Positions 9,721 through 18,956 of a stretch of 64,000 nucleotides of DNA are shown in pieces. The stretch spans positions 1-64,000 of the forward strand of contig NZ_SCNL01000016.1 of NCBI RefSeq assembly GCF_005502745.1, in the 5' to 3' direction. Numbering within the stretch: position 1 is the stretch's first letter; the number at the start of each line of letters is the position of its first letter. This DNA is from Sphingomonas sp. 3P27F8 (GTDB taxonomy: Bacteria > Pseudomonadota > Alphaproteobacteria > Sphingomonadales > Sphingomonadaceae). The notes beneath the pieces were generated by a model. That model saw nothing but the letters and a program-made list of their open reading frames with translations, was not told where the DNA came from and did not search any database. The translations under genes and the position numbers were made by a program.

Positions 9721-9874
9721 GGCTACCTACCCGACGCCGATCTCTCGGTCGAAATCGAGCAAACCTGTAGTCCTGCATTACGATCTGGCATCTTGCATCA
9801 CCGCGAGCAGCTATCGAAACCGGCGTTTATCACCTACAGTCCTGCAAGGCAGGGTCGCCGGTCCTGCGAAACTG

Positions 9875-10915
9875 ATGGTGGGGGTGCCGTTGCGACCTGT
9901 GTCAGCTGCGATCTGTGTTCCGGTCCGCAACGAGGAGACTGCGTTACCGAAGTTGCTGGAGGCGATCGGGCGACTGGACCTGGGCGACGTCGAGGCTGCC
10001 GTGTTCTTCCTCCTTGATGATTGCTCGGATGCGAGCGAGCAGGTAATACTCGAGCATGCTGGTCGCATGGCCCTTCCGTTCACGGTGGCTCAGGGAGACC
10101 CGTGCCCTGATGCCAATGCCGGTCGTGCCCGCCGGGCCGCCATCGCCCTCGGCCTGCATCATGCGACGAGCACGCCCCACGGTATTCTCCTGACGACCGA
10201 CGCCGACAGCCAGCCCCGTGCCGATTGGGTCAGGGCGGCACTGCAGGGCCTGGCCTCGGCCGACCTTGTCGCCGGGCGAATCGTCCGGATCGCAGCGGAG
10301 CGGGATCCGGTGCAGGGGAGGGTCGAGCGCTACCTCGATCGGCTTCACGCCTACCGACGATCGGTCGACCCCGTTCCGTGGGACAGTCCGACCGGCTCCC
10401 ACTGCTCGGGAGGCGCCAACATGGCCTTCCGACCCGGAGCCTATCAGGCACTGGGTGGCTTCCAGCCGGTGCCATGCGGCGAGGACGCCGCCCTGCTCGA
10501 CGATGCCGGGCGCGCCGGGTTTCGCGTGCGCCGCGATCCCGGCATGGTGGTTGCGACCTCCTCACGGCGGCTCGGCCGGGCGCCGGGCGGCATGGCGGCT
10601 GCGCTCAGTGCCATCGACCATCACGGGGCACCCTCAATGCCGCATCCCCGAGGGGCGGCATGGCAATACCGACAGCAGGCGGAGGCGCGCCGCATCTGGG
10701 CCGGGCTCCCCGATTCCTTTGTCGCAGCTCGCTTCGGCGACCGTATCGGATTGACCGGTGACCATGTGATCGGCGTCGCGCGCGACTGCCCCAACGCAGA
10801 GGCGTTCGCCATGCGTGTCGTGCCGGCGCTGCCCGATATACCCGACGTCACCCTCGTCGAGGCCGAGCATGCCCTGGCAACGCTCGAGAACCAGCTTTGC
10901 GAGCAGGCGGTATGA
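9875..10915 (+). CDS. Family 2 glycosyltransferase
   Basis: From the ATG at 9875 the protein is about 346 residues. AAICVPVRNEETALPKLLEA opens the GT-A fold. FLLDDCSD and TTDADSQP carry the nucleotide-sugar/metal-binding aspartates, and GGANMAFRPGAYQALGGFQP with GEDAALL is the acceptor-side block of GT2 enzymes. No transmembrane segment is obvious, so it should act in the cytosol. An open frame extends upstream to 9614 but covers the hiuH debris and has poor composition, so I reject that start. The gene is first in a four-gene overlapping operon whose partners suggest synthesis of a modified glycan or glycolipid. Confidence 0.85.
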   Translation: MVGVPLRPVSAAICVPVRNEETALPKLLEAIGRLDLGDVEAAVFFLLDDCSDASEQVILEHAGRMALPFTVAQGDPCPDANAGRARRAAIALGLHHATSTPHGILLTTDADSQPRADWVRAALQGLASADLVAGRIVRIAAERDPVQGRVERYLDRLHAYRRSVDPVPWDSPTGSHCSGGANMAFRPGAYQALGGFQPVPCGEDAALLDDAGRAGFRVRRDPGMVVATSSRRLGRAPGGMAAALSAIDHHGAPSMPHPRGAAWQYRQQAEARRIWAGLPDSFVAARFGDRIGLTGDHVIGVARDCPNAEAFAMRVVPALPDIPDVTLVEAEHALATLENQLCEQAV

Positions 10916-11898
10916 CGACGGCCGGAGCTCTGCGTCATGGGATCGTCGCGGCGGGGTGGGCGACCGATCCCGCCGGCGATCCGACGACGCCCAAGGCATA
11001 TCTGGACCTGCTCCGCCCTCTTTACGCTGCGGGACGCCGGGATCTCCCCATCGGGCGCCTGCTTGAGGGGCATGTCGATGCGGTGCAGATCGTGTTTCGA
11101 TACGGCACGTCGTCCCAGGTCGCTGCGTTGCGGGCGCGCATCGCTGCGGGAGCGACGTTGGGTATTTGGAATGCGGGCCTGCCGGGTGAGCCGCTGGTGC
11201 TTACCGGCGGACGGCTGACCGGCGGCAAGGGCTATGCATCGGGGGCGGGGATACTGACTCACGCGCTGGTAACCGCGGATAGCGAAAGCGGACCGCAGCT
11301 GCTCCTGCTCGACCTCGAGGCCGATCCGCCTGCCATCGATCGGGAGTGGTGGCAGACGATCGGCATGCAGCGCTCGGAGACACATCTGGTACGCTGGTCC
11401 GGCTCTGTGATCGGTGAAGACGGCCGTATCGGCGAGCCCGGCAGCTATGCGCGGGAGCCGTTCTTCAGCGGAGGCGCGCTGCGCTTCGCCGCGGTTCATG
11501 CCGGCGGCATCGCCGGCCTGCTCGATGCAGTGCGTGACCACCTGACCACCCACGAGCGCGCTTCCGATCCGTTCCAGGCATCGCGCCTCGCCGACCTGTT
11601 CCTGCTTGCCCAGGGTGCAGCGGCGAGCATCCGCGACACGGCGGACGCCTGGTTCAGCGGGACGGATGCGGAACGCCTCGCCCGGGTGTCCGCTGCGCGG
11701 CTATCGATCGCCGGCTCTGCCGAGCGCGCCCTCACGATCGCGCAGGAGGCGGTGGGGCTGCAGGGATTGTTCCTGTCGCATCCGCTGGCGGCAAAGATCG
11801 CCGATCTCATGGTGTACCTGCGCCAGCCTGCGCCCGATGCGCATCGCCTTCGCGTCGGCCAAGCTGTCGCCGAGCACATCCTCGACCCCATCCTGTGA
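10912..11898 (+). CDS. Acyl-CoA dehydrogenase-like flavoprotein
   Basis: The 328-residue protein begins at an ATG overlapping the glycosyltransferase stop (ATGA). Middle-domain features (LGIWNAGLPGEPLVLTGGRL, GGKGYASGAG) and the C-terminal helical segment AQEAVGLQGLFLSHPLAAKI with YLRQPAPDA resemble acyl-CoA dehydrogenases, which are usually about 380 residues. The N-terminal alpha domain is short, and I cannot place a catalytic glutamate with confidence. In this operon it may oxidise an acyl chain attached to, or destined for, the glycan; that is inference. Confidence 0.72.
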   Translation: MTTAGALRHGIVAAGWATDPAGDPTTPKAYLDLLRPLYAAGRRDLPIGRLLEGHVDAVQIVFRYGTSSQVAALRARIAAGATLGIWNAGLPGEPLVLTGGRLTGGKGYASGAGILTHALVTADSESGPQLLLLDLEADPPAIDREWWQTIGMQRSETHLVRWSGSVIGEDGRIGEPGSYAREPFFSGGALRFAAVHAGGIAGLLDAVRDHLTTHERASDPFQASRLADLFLLAQGAAASIRDTADAWFSGTDAERLARVSAARLSIAGSAERALTIAQEAVGLQGLFLSHPLAAKIADLMVYLRQPAPDAHRLRVGQAVAEHILDPIL

Positions 11899-12548
11899 AG
11901 ATCGCGCTGCGAAACGTGCGTGTCGCGCTGGTGATCGCCCCGCACCCGGATGACGAGGTCATCGGCGCGGCAGGCCTCATTGCGCGGCTTCGCCGCCATG
12001 GAGCTCGGGTCCGGGTTGCGGTCGTGACCGATGGTGCCGCATCTCACCGGGGCAGCCGAAAATGGCCGAGGACGCGACTGGTCGCGGCTCGCCAGCGTGA
12101 GAGCCTTCATGCGCTACGTCGTCTCGGCATCGTTGCTGGCGACGTCTCGTTCCTCAATTTGCCCGATGGCCAGTTGCCCTCGATCCCGGGGCGCTGTTAT
12201 CGCGCGCTGCGCCGCCAGGTCGCACGATGCCGGGATCTCGATCTCATCGTCGGACCGGCCTGCGATGACGACCATCCCGATCACCGCGCCGTAGCCGCGG
12301 CCGTAGCCGGATGCCCGGGTGGCGCCAGTCGGCTGACCTACCGCGTGTGGCCGCCTCGCCCGGACAGGTCCGGACCGGCATGGCGCATCGCTGTGCCCGG
12401 GGGAGTTTCGGTGAAACGGTCCCTGATCCGCGTCTACCGGACGCAGCTCGGCGCCGTTTCCGATGACCCAGCAGGCTTCACGATCGCGAGACACGAGCTT
12501 GCGGCCTTTGCTCGTCCGGTCGAGCGCTACCGGCCGGGTTCGAAGTGA
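11895..12548 (+). CDS. PIG-L family zinc de-N-acetylase
   Basis: The 217-residue enzyme starts at GTG, overlapping the previous stop by 4 bp. The PIG-L motif APHPDDEVIGAAG (zinc ligands H and DD) is at about residues 15-27, and DDDHPDHRAV near 120 supplies the third ligand and catalytic residues. Members remove N-acetyl groups from GlcNAc-containing lipids or pseudo-glycosides. Placed after a GT2 gene and before a NodS-like methyltransferase, it likely deacetylates the GT2 product. The length is typical for the family. Confidence 0.9.
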   Translation: MKIALRNVRVALVIAPHPDDEVIGAAGLIARLRRHGARVRVAVVTDGAASHRGSRKWPRTRLVAARQRESLHALRRLGIVAGDVSFLNLPDGQLPSIPGRCYRALRRQVARCRDLDLIVGPACDDDHPDHRAVAAAVAGCPGGASRLTYRVWPPRPDRSGPAWRIAVPGGVSVKRSLIRVYRTQLGAVSDDPAGFTIARHELAAFARPVERYRPGSK

Positions 12549-13141
12549 CGAGCCCGATCGATCTTGCCGGGTTCGCCGCCAAGTTCGCCGGCGACGACGA
12601 TCCCTGGCGCACCTTCACCGCCCGTGACGAGGCGGTGAAGCGTGCCGCGATCCTGCACGCGATAGGTCACCGACCGGTCGGACGGGTGCTGGAGCTGGCC
12701 AGCGGCAACGGATCCAACAGTGCCGCGATCGCGAGGATGGCGTTGCGCCTCGATGCGACCGAGGGCACGAGGGAGGGGGTCGACCTGACGGCACGCGCCG
12801 TTGCCGCCTGGCCTCGTGCGTGCGCATCGCTGCTCGTGCTCCCCGGTCGACCGCCACGTCTCGTCTATGACGTGATCGTGATCGCCGAGATCCTGTATTA
12901 CCTCTCAGCGCGAGAGATGGCCCGGGTTGCGCGTGAGATGGCCGCTCGCCTGCGCCCAGGCGGCATCATCGTGCTCGCGCACCACAGGATTGATTTCTAC
13001 GATTTCGTCCAGCATGCGGCAGGGATCCACGCCCGGTTCCTCGCAGAGACCGGGCGTTGTTGGACGGTTCGCACCGCGGGCCGCACCGGCCGCTGGGTCG
13101 TTACCGCGGCCCGCGCCGATGGTATGACCCGATCCCGTTGA
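12545..13141 (+). CDS. NodS-like SAM-dependent methyltransferase
   Basis: The 198-residue class I methyltransferase starts at GTG, overlapping the deacetylase stop (GTGA). GRVLELASGNGSNS is the SAM-binding motif I, YDVIVIAEILYYL is motif IV/post-I, and MAARLRPGGIIVLAHHR is the late beta-strand region. The DDPWR opening and overall layout resemble NodS, the N-methyltransferase of rhizobial Nod factors that acts on the amino group exposed by NodB. Here the PIG-L enzyme would play the deacetylase part. The substrate is inferred from context only. Confidence 0.82.
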   Translation: MTSPIDLAGFAAKFAGDDDPWRTFTARDEAVKRAAILHAIGHRPVGRVLELASGNGSNSAAIARMALRLDATEGTREGVDLTARAVAAWPRACASLLVLPGRPPRLVYDVIVIAEILYYLSAREMARVAREMAARLRPGGIIVLAHHRIDFYDFVQHAAGIHARFLAETGRCWTVRTAGRTGRWVVTAARADGMTRSR

Positions 13142-13196
13142 ACGCGAGCGAGGCAGCACGTCCCACGTCCGTGCGATATGAGGCTTGCCGTTAAGT

Positions 13197-13225
13197 GGAG
13201 CGGCAGGACGTCCACCTGCCGCTCC
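13197..13225. terminator. Bidirectional hairpin between convergent genes
   Basis: A perfect 11-bp GC-rich stem (13197-13207 with 13215-13225) and a 7-base loop lies between the methyltransferase and the convergent catalase gene. The position suits termination from both sides, although there is no long T-run. Confidence 0.6.
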
Positions 13226-13236
13226 CGCCAGGGTCG

Positions 13237-15405
13237 TCAGGCCGCCGCGTCGAGATCGACCTTCATCTCCCGAGCCCAGAACCTGAGGTCACGACAGGTC
13301 GTGACGAACGCCTTGACGTCCTTGCTCTTGCTTAGGGCTACGAAGCCATCGTCAAGCTCCGGCACCCGAGAAGCGTCGAACAACGTGGCGGCTGCATCGG
13401 TGTAGCCGATGAACTTGCAGTGGCCGAACGCGTCCGCCACGAAGTCCTTGGAGGCCGCATCCTTGGCGAGCAGCGCAGCCCCTTCCTCGGACGGAAGCAC
13501 CGCGACGGCATCGAAAAGGACCGAAGGTCCGCCGTCGATCTTCTGCTTGGCCGCGACCTTGGTGCCGTCGTCGAGCGTGACCCCGCCGATCTTCGGCGCG
13601 ACCACCTCCCAGACCGCGCCTTCGGCTTCCAGCGCCTTGGTCAGCGCATTGAACAGCTCGGCGCTCGACCCATCGGTCAGCAGCAGGCCCATCTTTCGCC
13701 CGGCGAAATTCGCCGGGCCGTTGGCGACGATCGAGAGCGCCGACGATGTCGGCAGGTCTAGCGTCGGCTTGGCCGCCTTGGCGGCGTCCGGCAGGTCGAG
13801 GCCGAGCCCGTCCGCGACGGTAGCGGCGAGATCCTCGTCGATGTTGCGCAGGTGGCTGACCGCCCGGGCCCGGATGTCGACACGATCTACCTTCGACAGC
13901 TCGAACACCAGCGCGTCGCCGATGTGCTTCTGCTCGATCGGCTGCTGGCTGAGATAGAACTGCCGTGCCTGGCTGTAATGATCGGCAAAGGTTTCGGACC
14001 GAATCCGCTGCTTGGTCCCCTGAACCTCGGCGGGGAAGCTGGTGAAGCCGATCTCCGGGTTCTCGCGCGGACCGCCTTCCGCGCCCCAGCTGTTCGGCTC
14101 ATAGTTCACGCGCCCCTTCGGATTGCGCATCGCCATGTGGCCGTCCTGCTGGAAGTTCATCACCGGACAGCGCGGGGCATTGATCGGCAGGTGGGTGAAG
14201 TTCGGGCTGCCGAGCCGCTTCAGCTGGGTATCGAGATAGGAGAAGTTGCGGCCGTGCAGCAGCGGGTCGTCACTGAAGTCGATGCCCGGCACGATGTTCT
14301 GCGTGCAATAAGCGACCTGCTCGGTTTCGGCGAAGAAGTTGTCGACGTTGCGATTGAGCGTGAGCGTACCGACGATGCGGACCGGCACGTCCTCCTCGGG
14401 GATGAGCTTGGTCGAGTCGAGATGGTCGAAGGGAAGCTTGTCGGCGGTTTCCTGATCGAACAGCTGGACGCCGAGGTCCCATTGCGGGAAGTCACCGCTC
14501 TCGATCGCCTCCCAAAGATCGCGGCGATGATAGTCGGGATCGGCGCCGCTGATCTTGACCGCCTCGTTCCACAGCACCGACTGGAGCCCCTGGCGCGGCT
14601 TCCAGTGGAACTTGACGAAGGTCGCCCTGCCTTCCGCGTTCACCAGGCGGAAGCTGTGGACGCCGAAGCCCTCCATCGTGCGGAAGGAGCGGGGGATCGT
14701 GCGATCGGACATGATCCACATGATCATGTGCCAGGTTTCCGGGGTGAGGCTGGCGAAATCCCAGAAATTGTCGTGTGCGGTTTGCGCTTGGGGGAACGCC
14801 CGGTCGGGCTCCTGCTTGGCCGCATGGACCAGATCGGGGAACTTGATGGCATCCTGGATGAAGAACACCGGGATGTTGTTGCCGACGATGTCCCAGTTGC
14901 CCTGCTTCGTGTACATCTTGACGGCGAAGCCGCGCACGTCGCGCGCCAGATCGCGCGAGCCCTTGTTGCCCGCTACCGTTGAGAAGCGGACGAACACCTC
15001 GGTCTGCTGCCCGACCGTGCTCAGCACGTCGGCGCGGGTGTAGTCGGCCAGACTGTCGGTCAGTTCGAACACGCCGTGCGCGCCATAGCCGCGTGCGTGG
15101 ACGACGCGCTCCGGGATGCGCTCGTGATCGAAATGGAAGATCTTTTCGCGGAGGATGAAGTCTTCGAGCAGCGTGGGGCCCCGCAGACCCGCCTTTAGAC
15201 TGTTCTGGGCATCCGCGATCGGGATGCCCTGCTGCGTGGTCATGGTAAGTGCCGCGTCCGAGGTCGTCTGGCGGGTTTCGCCGCCATGGCCCTGCTGTTC
15301 GGCATAGTTCGTCGGCTGGTCGGCACCCGCCGGCAGCGGCGGTGCCTTCTTAGCCGTCTCGCCCTTGAGTTTCACCGCGTCGCTTTTGATGCTCTTGCGT
15401 GCCAT
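13237..15405 (-). CDS. katE: Large-subunit catalase HPII
   Basis: This haem catalase disproportionates hydrogen peroxide in the cytosol. The 722 residues match the large-subunit (HPII) clade. A variable N-terminal extension is followed by the catalytic core with the distal histidine (H103 in [11 protein letters not shown]), the distal asparagine region [22 protein letters not shown] and the proximal tyrosine in [10 protein letters not shown]. The last 150 residues form the flavodoxin/GATase-like domain ([20 protein letters not shown]) typical of HPII. A GGAGG ribosome-binding site precedes the ATG. The gene stands alone, with 270 bp of upstream DNA. Confidence 0.96.
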   Translation of the reverse strand: MARKSIKSDAVKLKGETAKKAPPLPAGADQPTNYAEQQGHGGETRQTTSDAALTMTTQQGIPIADAQNSLKAGLRGPTLLEDFILREKIFHFDHERIPERVVHARGYGAHGVFELTDSLADYTRADVLSTVGQQTEVFVRFSTVAGNKGSRDLARDVRGFAVKMYTKQGNWDIVGNNIPVFFIQDAIKFPDLVHAAKQEPDRAFPQAQTAHDNFWDFASLTPETWHMIMWIMSDRTIPRSFRTMEGFGVHSFRLVNAEGRATFVKFHWKPRQGLQSVLWNEAVKISGADPDYHRRDLWEAIESGDFPQWDLGVQLFDQETADKLPFDHLDSTKLIPEEDVPVRIVGTLTLNRNVDNFFAETEQVAYCTQNIVPGIDFSDDPLLHGRNFSYLDTQLKRLGSPNFTHLPINAPRCPVMNFQQDGHMAMRNPKGRVNYEPNSWGAEGGPRENPEIGFTSFPAEVQGTKQRIRSETFADHYSQARQFYLSQQPIEQKHIGDALVFELSKVDRVDIRARAVSHLRNIDEDLAATVADGLGLDLPDAAKAAKPTLDLPTSSALSIVANGPANFAGRKMGLLLTDGSSAELFNALTKALEAEGAVWEVVAPKIGGVTLDDGTKVAAKQKIDGGPSVLFDAVAVLPSEEGAALLAKDAASKDFVADAFGHCKFIGYTDAAATLFDASRVPELDDGFVALSKSKDVKAFVTTCRDLRFWAREMKVDLDAAA

Positions 15406-15679
15406 GGACGTAATCCTCCGATCATGCCCTTAATGCCACCAGCGCCACGGCGGTGCGAGGCATAAATCTTTGTAGCGACTGGGAACCGACCCGGAGGAGC
15501 GAAATCAAGTTATGTCAGTCGAGCATGGTCGCCGGTTCGAACGACAGGCGCGGGCTCGGCAACGTAAGTGTTCATGGCTGCGCAGAACCCGACTGCGGCT
15601 TCCTTGGTCCTGGATCACAGCCAGGGAAAGCCGATATGGACCGGTTGAGGATGTCTTAACGCCTTGCCGTTAGCCGAGC

Positions 15680-15979
15680 ATGATGTACTCCCAGGTCGTA
15701 CAGGTTTTCGACTGCGTCCGGCACGACCACGATCCGTGGTTGGTGCTGCTCGCGGGCCTGGTTTGCCTCTGCGGTATCTATGCGTCCTTTGCCCTGGCCG
15801 ACCATGCCGTACGCTCAGGGCGGAAGACGCGCAGCCTGTGGGGACCTATCAGCATCGTGTCGGCCGGCTGCACGGCCTGGGCGACCCACTTCATTATCTT
15901 GCTGGCTTTCAAGCCGGGCATGCCGTCTGCGTTCAACCCGCTGGCCGTACGGCCGTTTTACGGCCGCTCGTTGATGTAA
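15680..15979 (+). pseudogene. Truncated MHYT-domain signalling protein
   Basis: The 99 residues contain two hydrophobic helices and the MHYT-type signature CTAWATHFIILLAFKPGMP, which in integral-membrane sensors usually precedes several more helices and often GGDEF/EAL output domains. The frame ends soon after the second helix, so this is the N-terminal part only, probably left by deletion. Alone it is unlikely to signal. Confidence 0.7.
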
Positions 15980-16078
15980 ACGAATCAAATAGACGGGGAC
16001 CCATGCCGCGGCTCAAGGCGTTGAGCGTCATAGACATGGCCCTGACGACAGGGACATCCACTCAGATGAGGAAACGAC

Positions 16079-17254
16079 ATGCGCGCACTATGCTGGCACG
16101 GTAAAGGCGATGTCCGTGTCGACACCGTCGCGGATCCCGAGATCAAGCACCCGCGCGATGCGATCATCAAAGTAACCGCCTGCGCGATCTGCGGGTCGGA
16201 CCTTCACCTGCTGGATGGCTACCAGCCCACCATGGAGGCCGGCGACATCCTCGGCCACGAGAACATGGGCGAGGTCGTGGCGCTCGGGTCCGAGGTCACC
16301 AACCTCAAGATCGGGGACCGGGTAGTGGTGCCGTTCACCATCAGCTGTGGCGAGTGCTGGTTCTGCAAGAAGGGTCTGTTTGCGGCCTGTGATCAAACCA
16401 ATCCGAACGCCGAAATGGCCGCCAAAGCGATGGGCCATTCGCCCGCCGGGCTGTTCGGCTTCAGCCACATGCTGGGCGGCTACTGCGGCGGCCAGGCTGA
16501 GTATCTTCGCGTGCCGATGGCGGATGTCGGTCCGATCAAGATACCCGACAACGTTACCGATGAGCAGGCCCTCTTCCTATCGGATATCTTCCCGACCGGC
16601 TACATGGCCGCCGAGAATGCGCAGATCGAGCATGGCGACACCGTCGCGATCTGGGGCTGCGGTCCGGTCGGCCAGTTCGCCATCCGCTCCGCGCTGATGA
16701 TGGGCGCCGGCCGCGTGATCGCGATCGACGAGGTGCCCGAGCGACTCGCCATGGCGGAGGCCGGTGGCGCTGAGACAATTAACTTCGCCGAAACCGATGT
16801 CTATGACGAGCTGCAGGCGCGAACCAAGGGCCGGGGCCCCGACAGCTGCATCGATGCTGTCGGCTGCGAGGCGGCCGCGCACGGGGCGGCGGACGCGGTC
16901 ATGGACAAGGTGAAGGCAAGCATGATGCTCGCCACTGATCGCGTCCACGTCCTGCGGCAGGCGATCATGAGCTGCCGCAAGGGCGGCACGGTCTCCGTGC
17001 CCGGCGTCTACGTCGGGATGGGTGACAAGCTTCCGATCGGTGCAGCGATGAACAAAGGACTAACGATCAAGCTCGGCCAAACCCACGTGCAGCGCTATAC
17101 TAGACCGTTGCTGGAAAAAATCGTCGCGGGCGCGATCGACCCCAGCTTCGTGATCACCCACCCGGCCAGTCTTGAAGACGCGCCAGAAATGTACGCTAAA
17201 TTCCGCGACAAGGAAGAAGGTGTGATCAAGGTTGTTATGCGCCCGCACGGTTGA
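16079..17254 (+). CDS. Zinc-dependent alcohol dehydrogenase, formaldehyde dehydrogenase-like
   Basis: The 391-residue MDR enzyme has catalytic zinc ligands in AICGSDLH and GHENMGEV, a structural-zinc loop ([16 protein letters not shown]) and the dinucleotide motif GCGPVGQFA. The long insert with [18 protein letters not shown] and the [21 protein letters not shown] end resemble glutathione-independent formaldehyde dehydrogenase-like enzymes of this length. It is monocistronic. Together with frmA it gives the window two candidate aldehyde-oxidising dehydrogenases. The substrate is not certain. Confidence 0.88.
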   Translation: MRALCWHGKGDVRVDTVADPEIKHPRDAIIKVTACAICGSDLHLLDGYQPTMEAGDILGHENMGEVVALGSEVTNLKIGDRVVVPFTISCGECWFCKKGLFAACDQTNPNAEMAAKAMGHSPAGLFGFSHMLGGYCGGQAEYLRVPMADVGPIKIPDNVTDEQALFLSDIFPTGYMAAENAQIEHGDTVAIWGCGPVGQFAIRSALMMGAGRVIAIDEVPERLAMAEAGGAETINFAETDVYDELQARTKGRGPDSCIDAVGCEAAAHGAADAVMDKVKASMMLATDRVHVLRQAIMSCRKGGTVSVPGVYVGMGDKLPIGAAMNKGLTIKLGQTHVQRYTRPLLEKIVAGAIDPSFVITHPASLEDAPEMYAKFRDKEEGVIKVVMRPHG

Positions 17255-17292
17255 TTGGCGGAATAACCGGGAACAGGACGCTTATCGATGCC

Positions 17293-17337
17293 GATCGACA
17301 CCGCCGCTTTGGAGCACGTGTAGCGGCGGTGTCGATC
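17293..17337. terminator. Strong hairpin after the alcohol dehydrogenase
   Basis: A perfect 16-bp inverted repeat (17293-17308 and 17322-17337) with a 13-base loop begins 38 bp past the stop codon at 17254. The stem is long and GC-rich; no T-run follows, so it may act as a terminator or an mRNA-stabilising hairpin. Confidence 0.6.
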
Positions 17338-17387
17338 AGCTTGCGACCAAGTATGTCGGCAGACCTAGGGTCAGGATCTGTAATTTG

Positions 17388-17622
17388 CAGTCGCTCGGCG
17401 GTTGTCCCTTGAGGGTCTCAAGGATCTGTCCGCACTCGCCGATCCGAGGATCGGTCGTGCTGTATCGGGTCTCACAAGGCCGGACGTTGCATTGACTCGA
17501 AGCGGGCTCGGGAGCCCATCTGATAACCTTCGCAGATCGTCCGTCCCTGCGTTCCCTCGCGGGACACCGCCATCGGGTCAGCTGGAGAGCATCACCGCTG
17601 GCGAACGGGAACTTATCGCATT
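17388..17622 (-). ncRNA. Candidate guide (bridge/seek) RNA region of the IS1111 element
   Basis: These 235 bases follow the transposase stop and contain no gene. IS110-family elements encode a structured RNA in their long non-coding end that pairs with donor and target DNA; in the IS1111 group it lies 3' of the transposase, as here. Several short inverted repeats, such as GATCCGAGGATC near 17441, could form stems. The presence of the RNA is inferred from family knowledge; its boundaries are unknown. Confidence 0.45.
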
Positions 17623-18630
17623 TCAGGCCTCGAACAAGGTGCCGTCGCGGAGCATGGCGTGCATGATGACGGCGAGGCGGCGGGCGAGCGCGACCCGGGC
17701 TTTCTTGAGGCCGCGCCGCTTCGCGATCTTCAGCGCCCAGGTCTTCAGCGCGAAGGTCTGCCGCGTGCGCGTCAGGATCGAGTTCGCCGCCTCGTAGAGG
17801 AGCTTGCGGACGGTGCCGTCGCCCTGCTTGGTGATCCGGCCGGTCCAGTCGAGCTCGCCGGACTGGTGCCGACGTGGGACGAGGCCAAAGTAGGCGCCGG
17901 CTGTCCGCGACCGCTTGAACCGACCCGCTTCATCGACGGCGGCGGCGAACGCAGCCGAGGTCTGCACACCGACGCCCGGGATGCTCATCAGCGCCTGACA
18001 GGCTGGAGAGGCGATGCTGATCGCCTTGAGCTCGCGATCCATCCGACGGATCTCGTCGACCAGCCCGGTTCGCGCCCGAAGCAGCGAAGCCACTGCCTCG
18101 CCGAGCCCCGGGACAGCGATGGCGGCCTGCACCCGTGCGAGAAACCGCTCGCCCTGGCCAGCTCCCGGTCTGATCCCGAAGGTAGCGCATAAGCCGCGGA
18201 TGGTGTTGTCGAGCCGGACGCGCGCCTCGACCAGGTGCGCGCGGGCGGTGATCACCGAGCGTACACCGTGCGATGTCGGCGACTTGACGTGCACCTCCTT
18301 GTAAAAGCCGGTCCGGGCCAACTGCGCGAGCCCCGCTGCGTCATGTGGATCAGTCTTGTTCGCCTTCATCGCCTTGAGGCTCTGGTGGGCCTGGCGCGCA
18401 TCGATGCACACGATCGCGACGCCCAGCTCGTGCAGGCCACGCGCAACCCATGGCGTCATCCGGCCGGTCTCGATCACCACGCGTTCCATCGGACCATGGC
18501 GTTCCAGCAGCGCGGCGATCGCTTCCGGCGTGCTGTCCACGCATTGCGCTGCGACCTTGCGCCCTTCGGCATCGACAATGCAGACGTGCGACGTTTCCAT
18601 CGACAGGTCTATTCCGGCATAGTGCTTCAT
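17623..18630 (-). CDS. IS110/IS1111-family DEDD transposase
   Basis: The 335-residue protein has the RuvC-like N-terminal DEDD domain: D in YAGIDLSMETSH, E in VIETGRM, and D residues in KTDPHDAAGLAQLAR. The C-terminal transposase-20 domain has LMSIPGVGVQTSAAF and GLVPRRHQSGELDWTGRITKQGD, including the conserved serine region. It looks intact. It catalyses excision and insertion through a Holliday-junction-like route guided by an element-encoded RNA. It is the only gene of the element. Confidence 0.93.
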   Translation of the reverse strand: MKHYAGIDLSMETSHVCIVDAEGRKVAAQCVDSTPEAIAALLERHGPMERVVIETGRMTPWVARGLHELGVAIVCIDARQAHQSLKAMKANKTDPHDAAGLAQLARTGFYKEVHVKSPTSHGVRSVITARAHLVEARVRLDNTIRGLCATFGIRPGAGQGERFLARVQAAIAVPGLGEAVASLLRARTGLVDEIRRMDRELKAISIASPACQALMSIPGVGVQTSAAFAAAVDEAGRFKRSRTAGAYFGLVPRRHQSGELDWTGRITKQGDGTVRKLLYEAANSILTRTRQTFALKTWALKIAKRRGLKKARVALARRLAVIMHAMLRDGTLFEA

Positions 18631-18708
18631 AGCTGCTTCCTTCCTTCAGGTCCGACAACCAGAAGGTGCGCCGCTCAGCCGGCCCGGGGAAGCAGCCACA
18701 AATTACAC

Positions 18709-18885
18709 GATGACTCGTTGACCATAGCGAACAGCGATGGCCGACGCACCAGGAAGCGAAGCGCCACTTGGCGTGCGGTCGTGCCGTGGCTGGCCGCGAT
18801 CTCCTCCAGCACGCGCCCGCCAGGGGTGCGCGGGCCGGGGAAGTCGCCCTGGCCGAACGGGCTGTCGGCGCCCGGCCGCGCGAAC
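18709..18885 (-). pseudogene. Aldo/keto reductase C-terminal remnant cut by the IS
   Basis: The minus strand reads SPFGQGDFPGPRTPGGRVLE, EIAASHGTTARQVALRFLVR and RPSLFA, which is typical of the last third of an aldo/keto reductase (normally followed by IPKAS). Homology ends where the IS1111 element begins, and the N-terminal two thirds are missing beyond 18885. The continuation is not found on the other side of the IS, so the locus has also lost DNA. Confidence 0.7.
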
Positions 18886-18956
18886 TTCCCATGATTTAGG
18901 CCCAGGACGCCTTCCGTGGAGCTCGAGGCGCTACCATCGGAACAAGGAGAGAAAAG

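Larger units (their letters stand above)
17370..18725 (-). mobile_element. IS110-family insertion sequence, IS1111 group
   Basis: A DEDD transposase gene is flanked by an unusually long non-coding segment on its 3' side (17388-17622). A 9-bp subterminal inverted repeat, TGTAATTTG, lies at 17379-17387 and, inverted, at 18699-18707. At each side GGTCA lies just outside it, 5 bases away on one side and 11 on the other. Subterminal repeats set at unequal distances from the ends, and a long 3' non-coding region, are features of the IS1111 group. Exact ends are approximate. Confidence 0.75.

Noticed and set aside
9614..9874. Upstream extension of the glycosyltransferase gene
   Set aside because: It covers the hiuH debris, is Ser/Arg-rich and unlike GT2 N-termini; the ATG at 9875 immediately precedes the conserved first strand.
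13852..14982. 376-codon plus-strand frame opposite katE
   Set aside because: Lies within the catalase gene on the other strand, with no domain and typical shadow composition.
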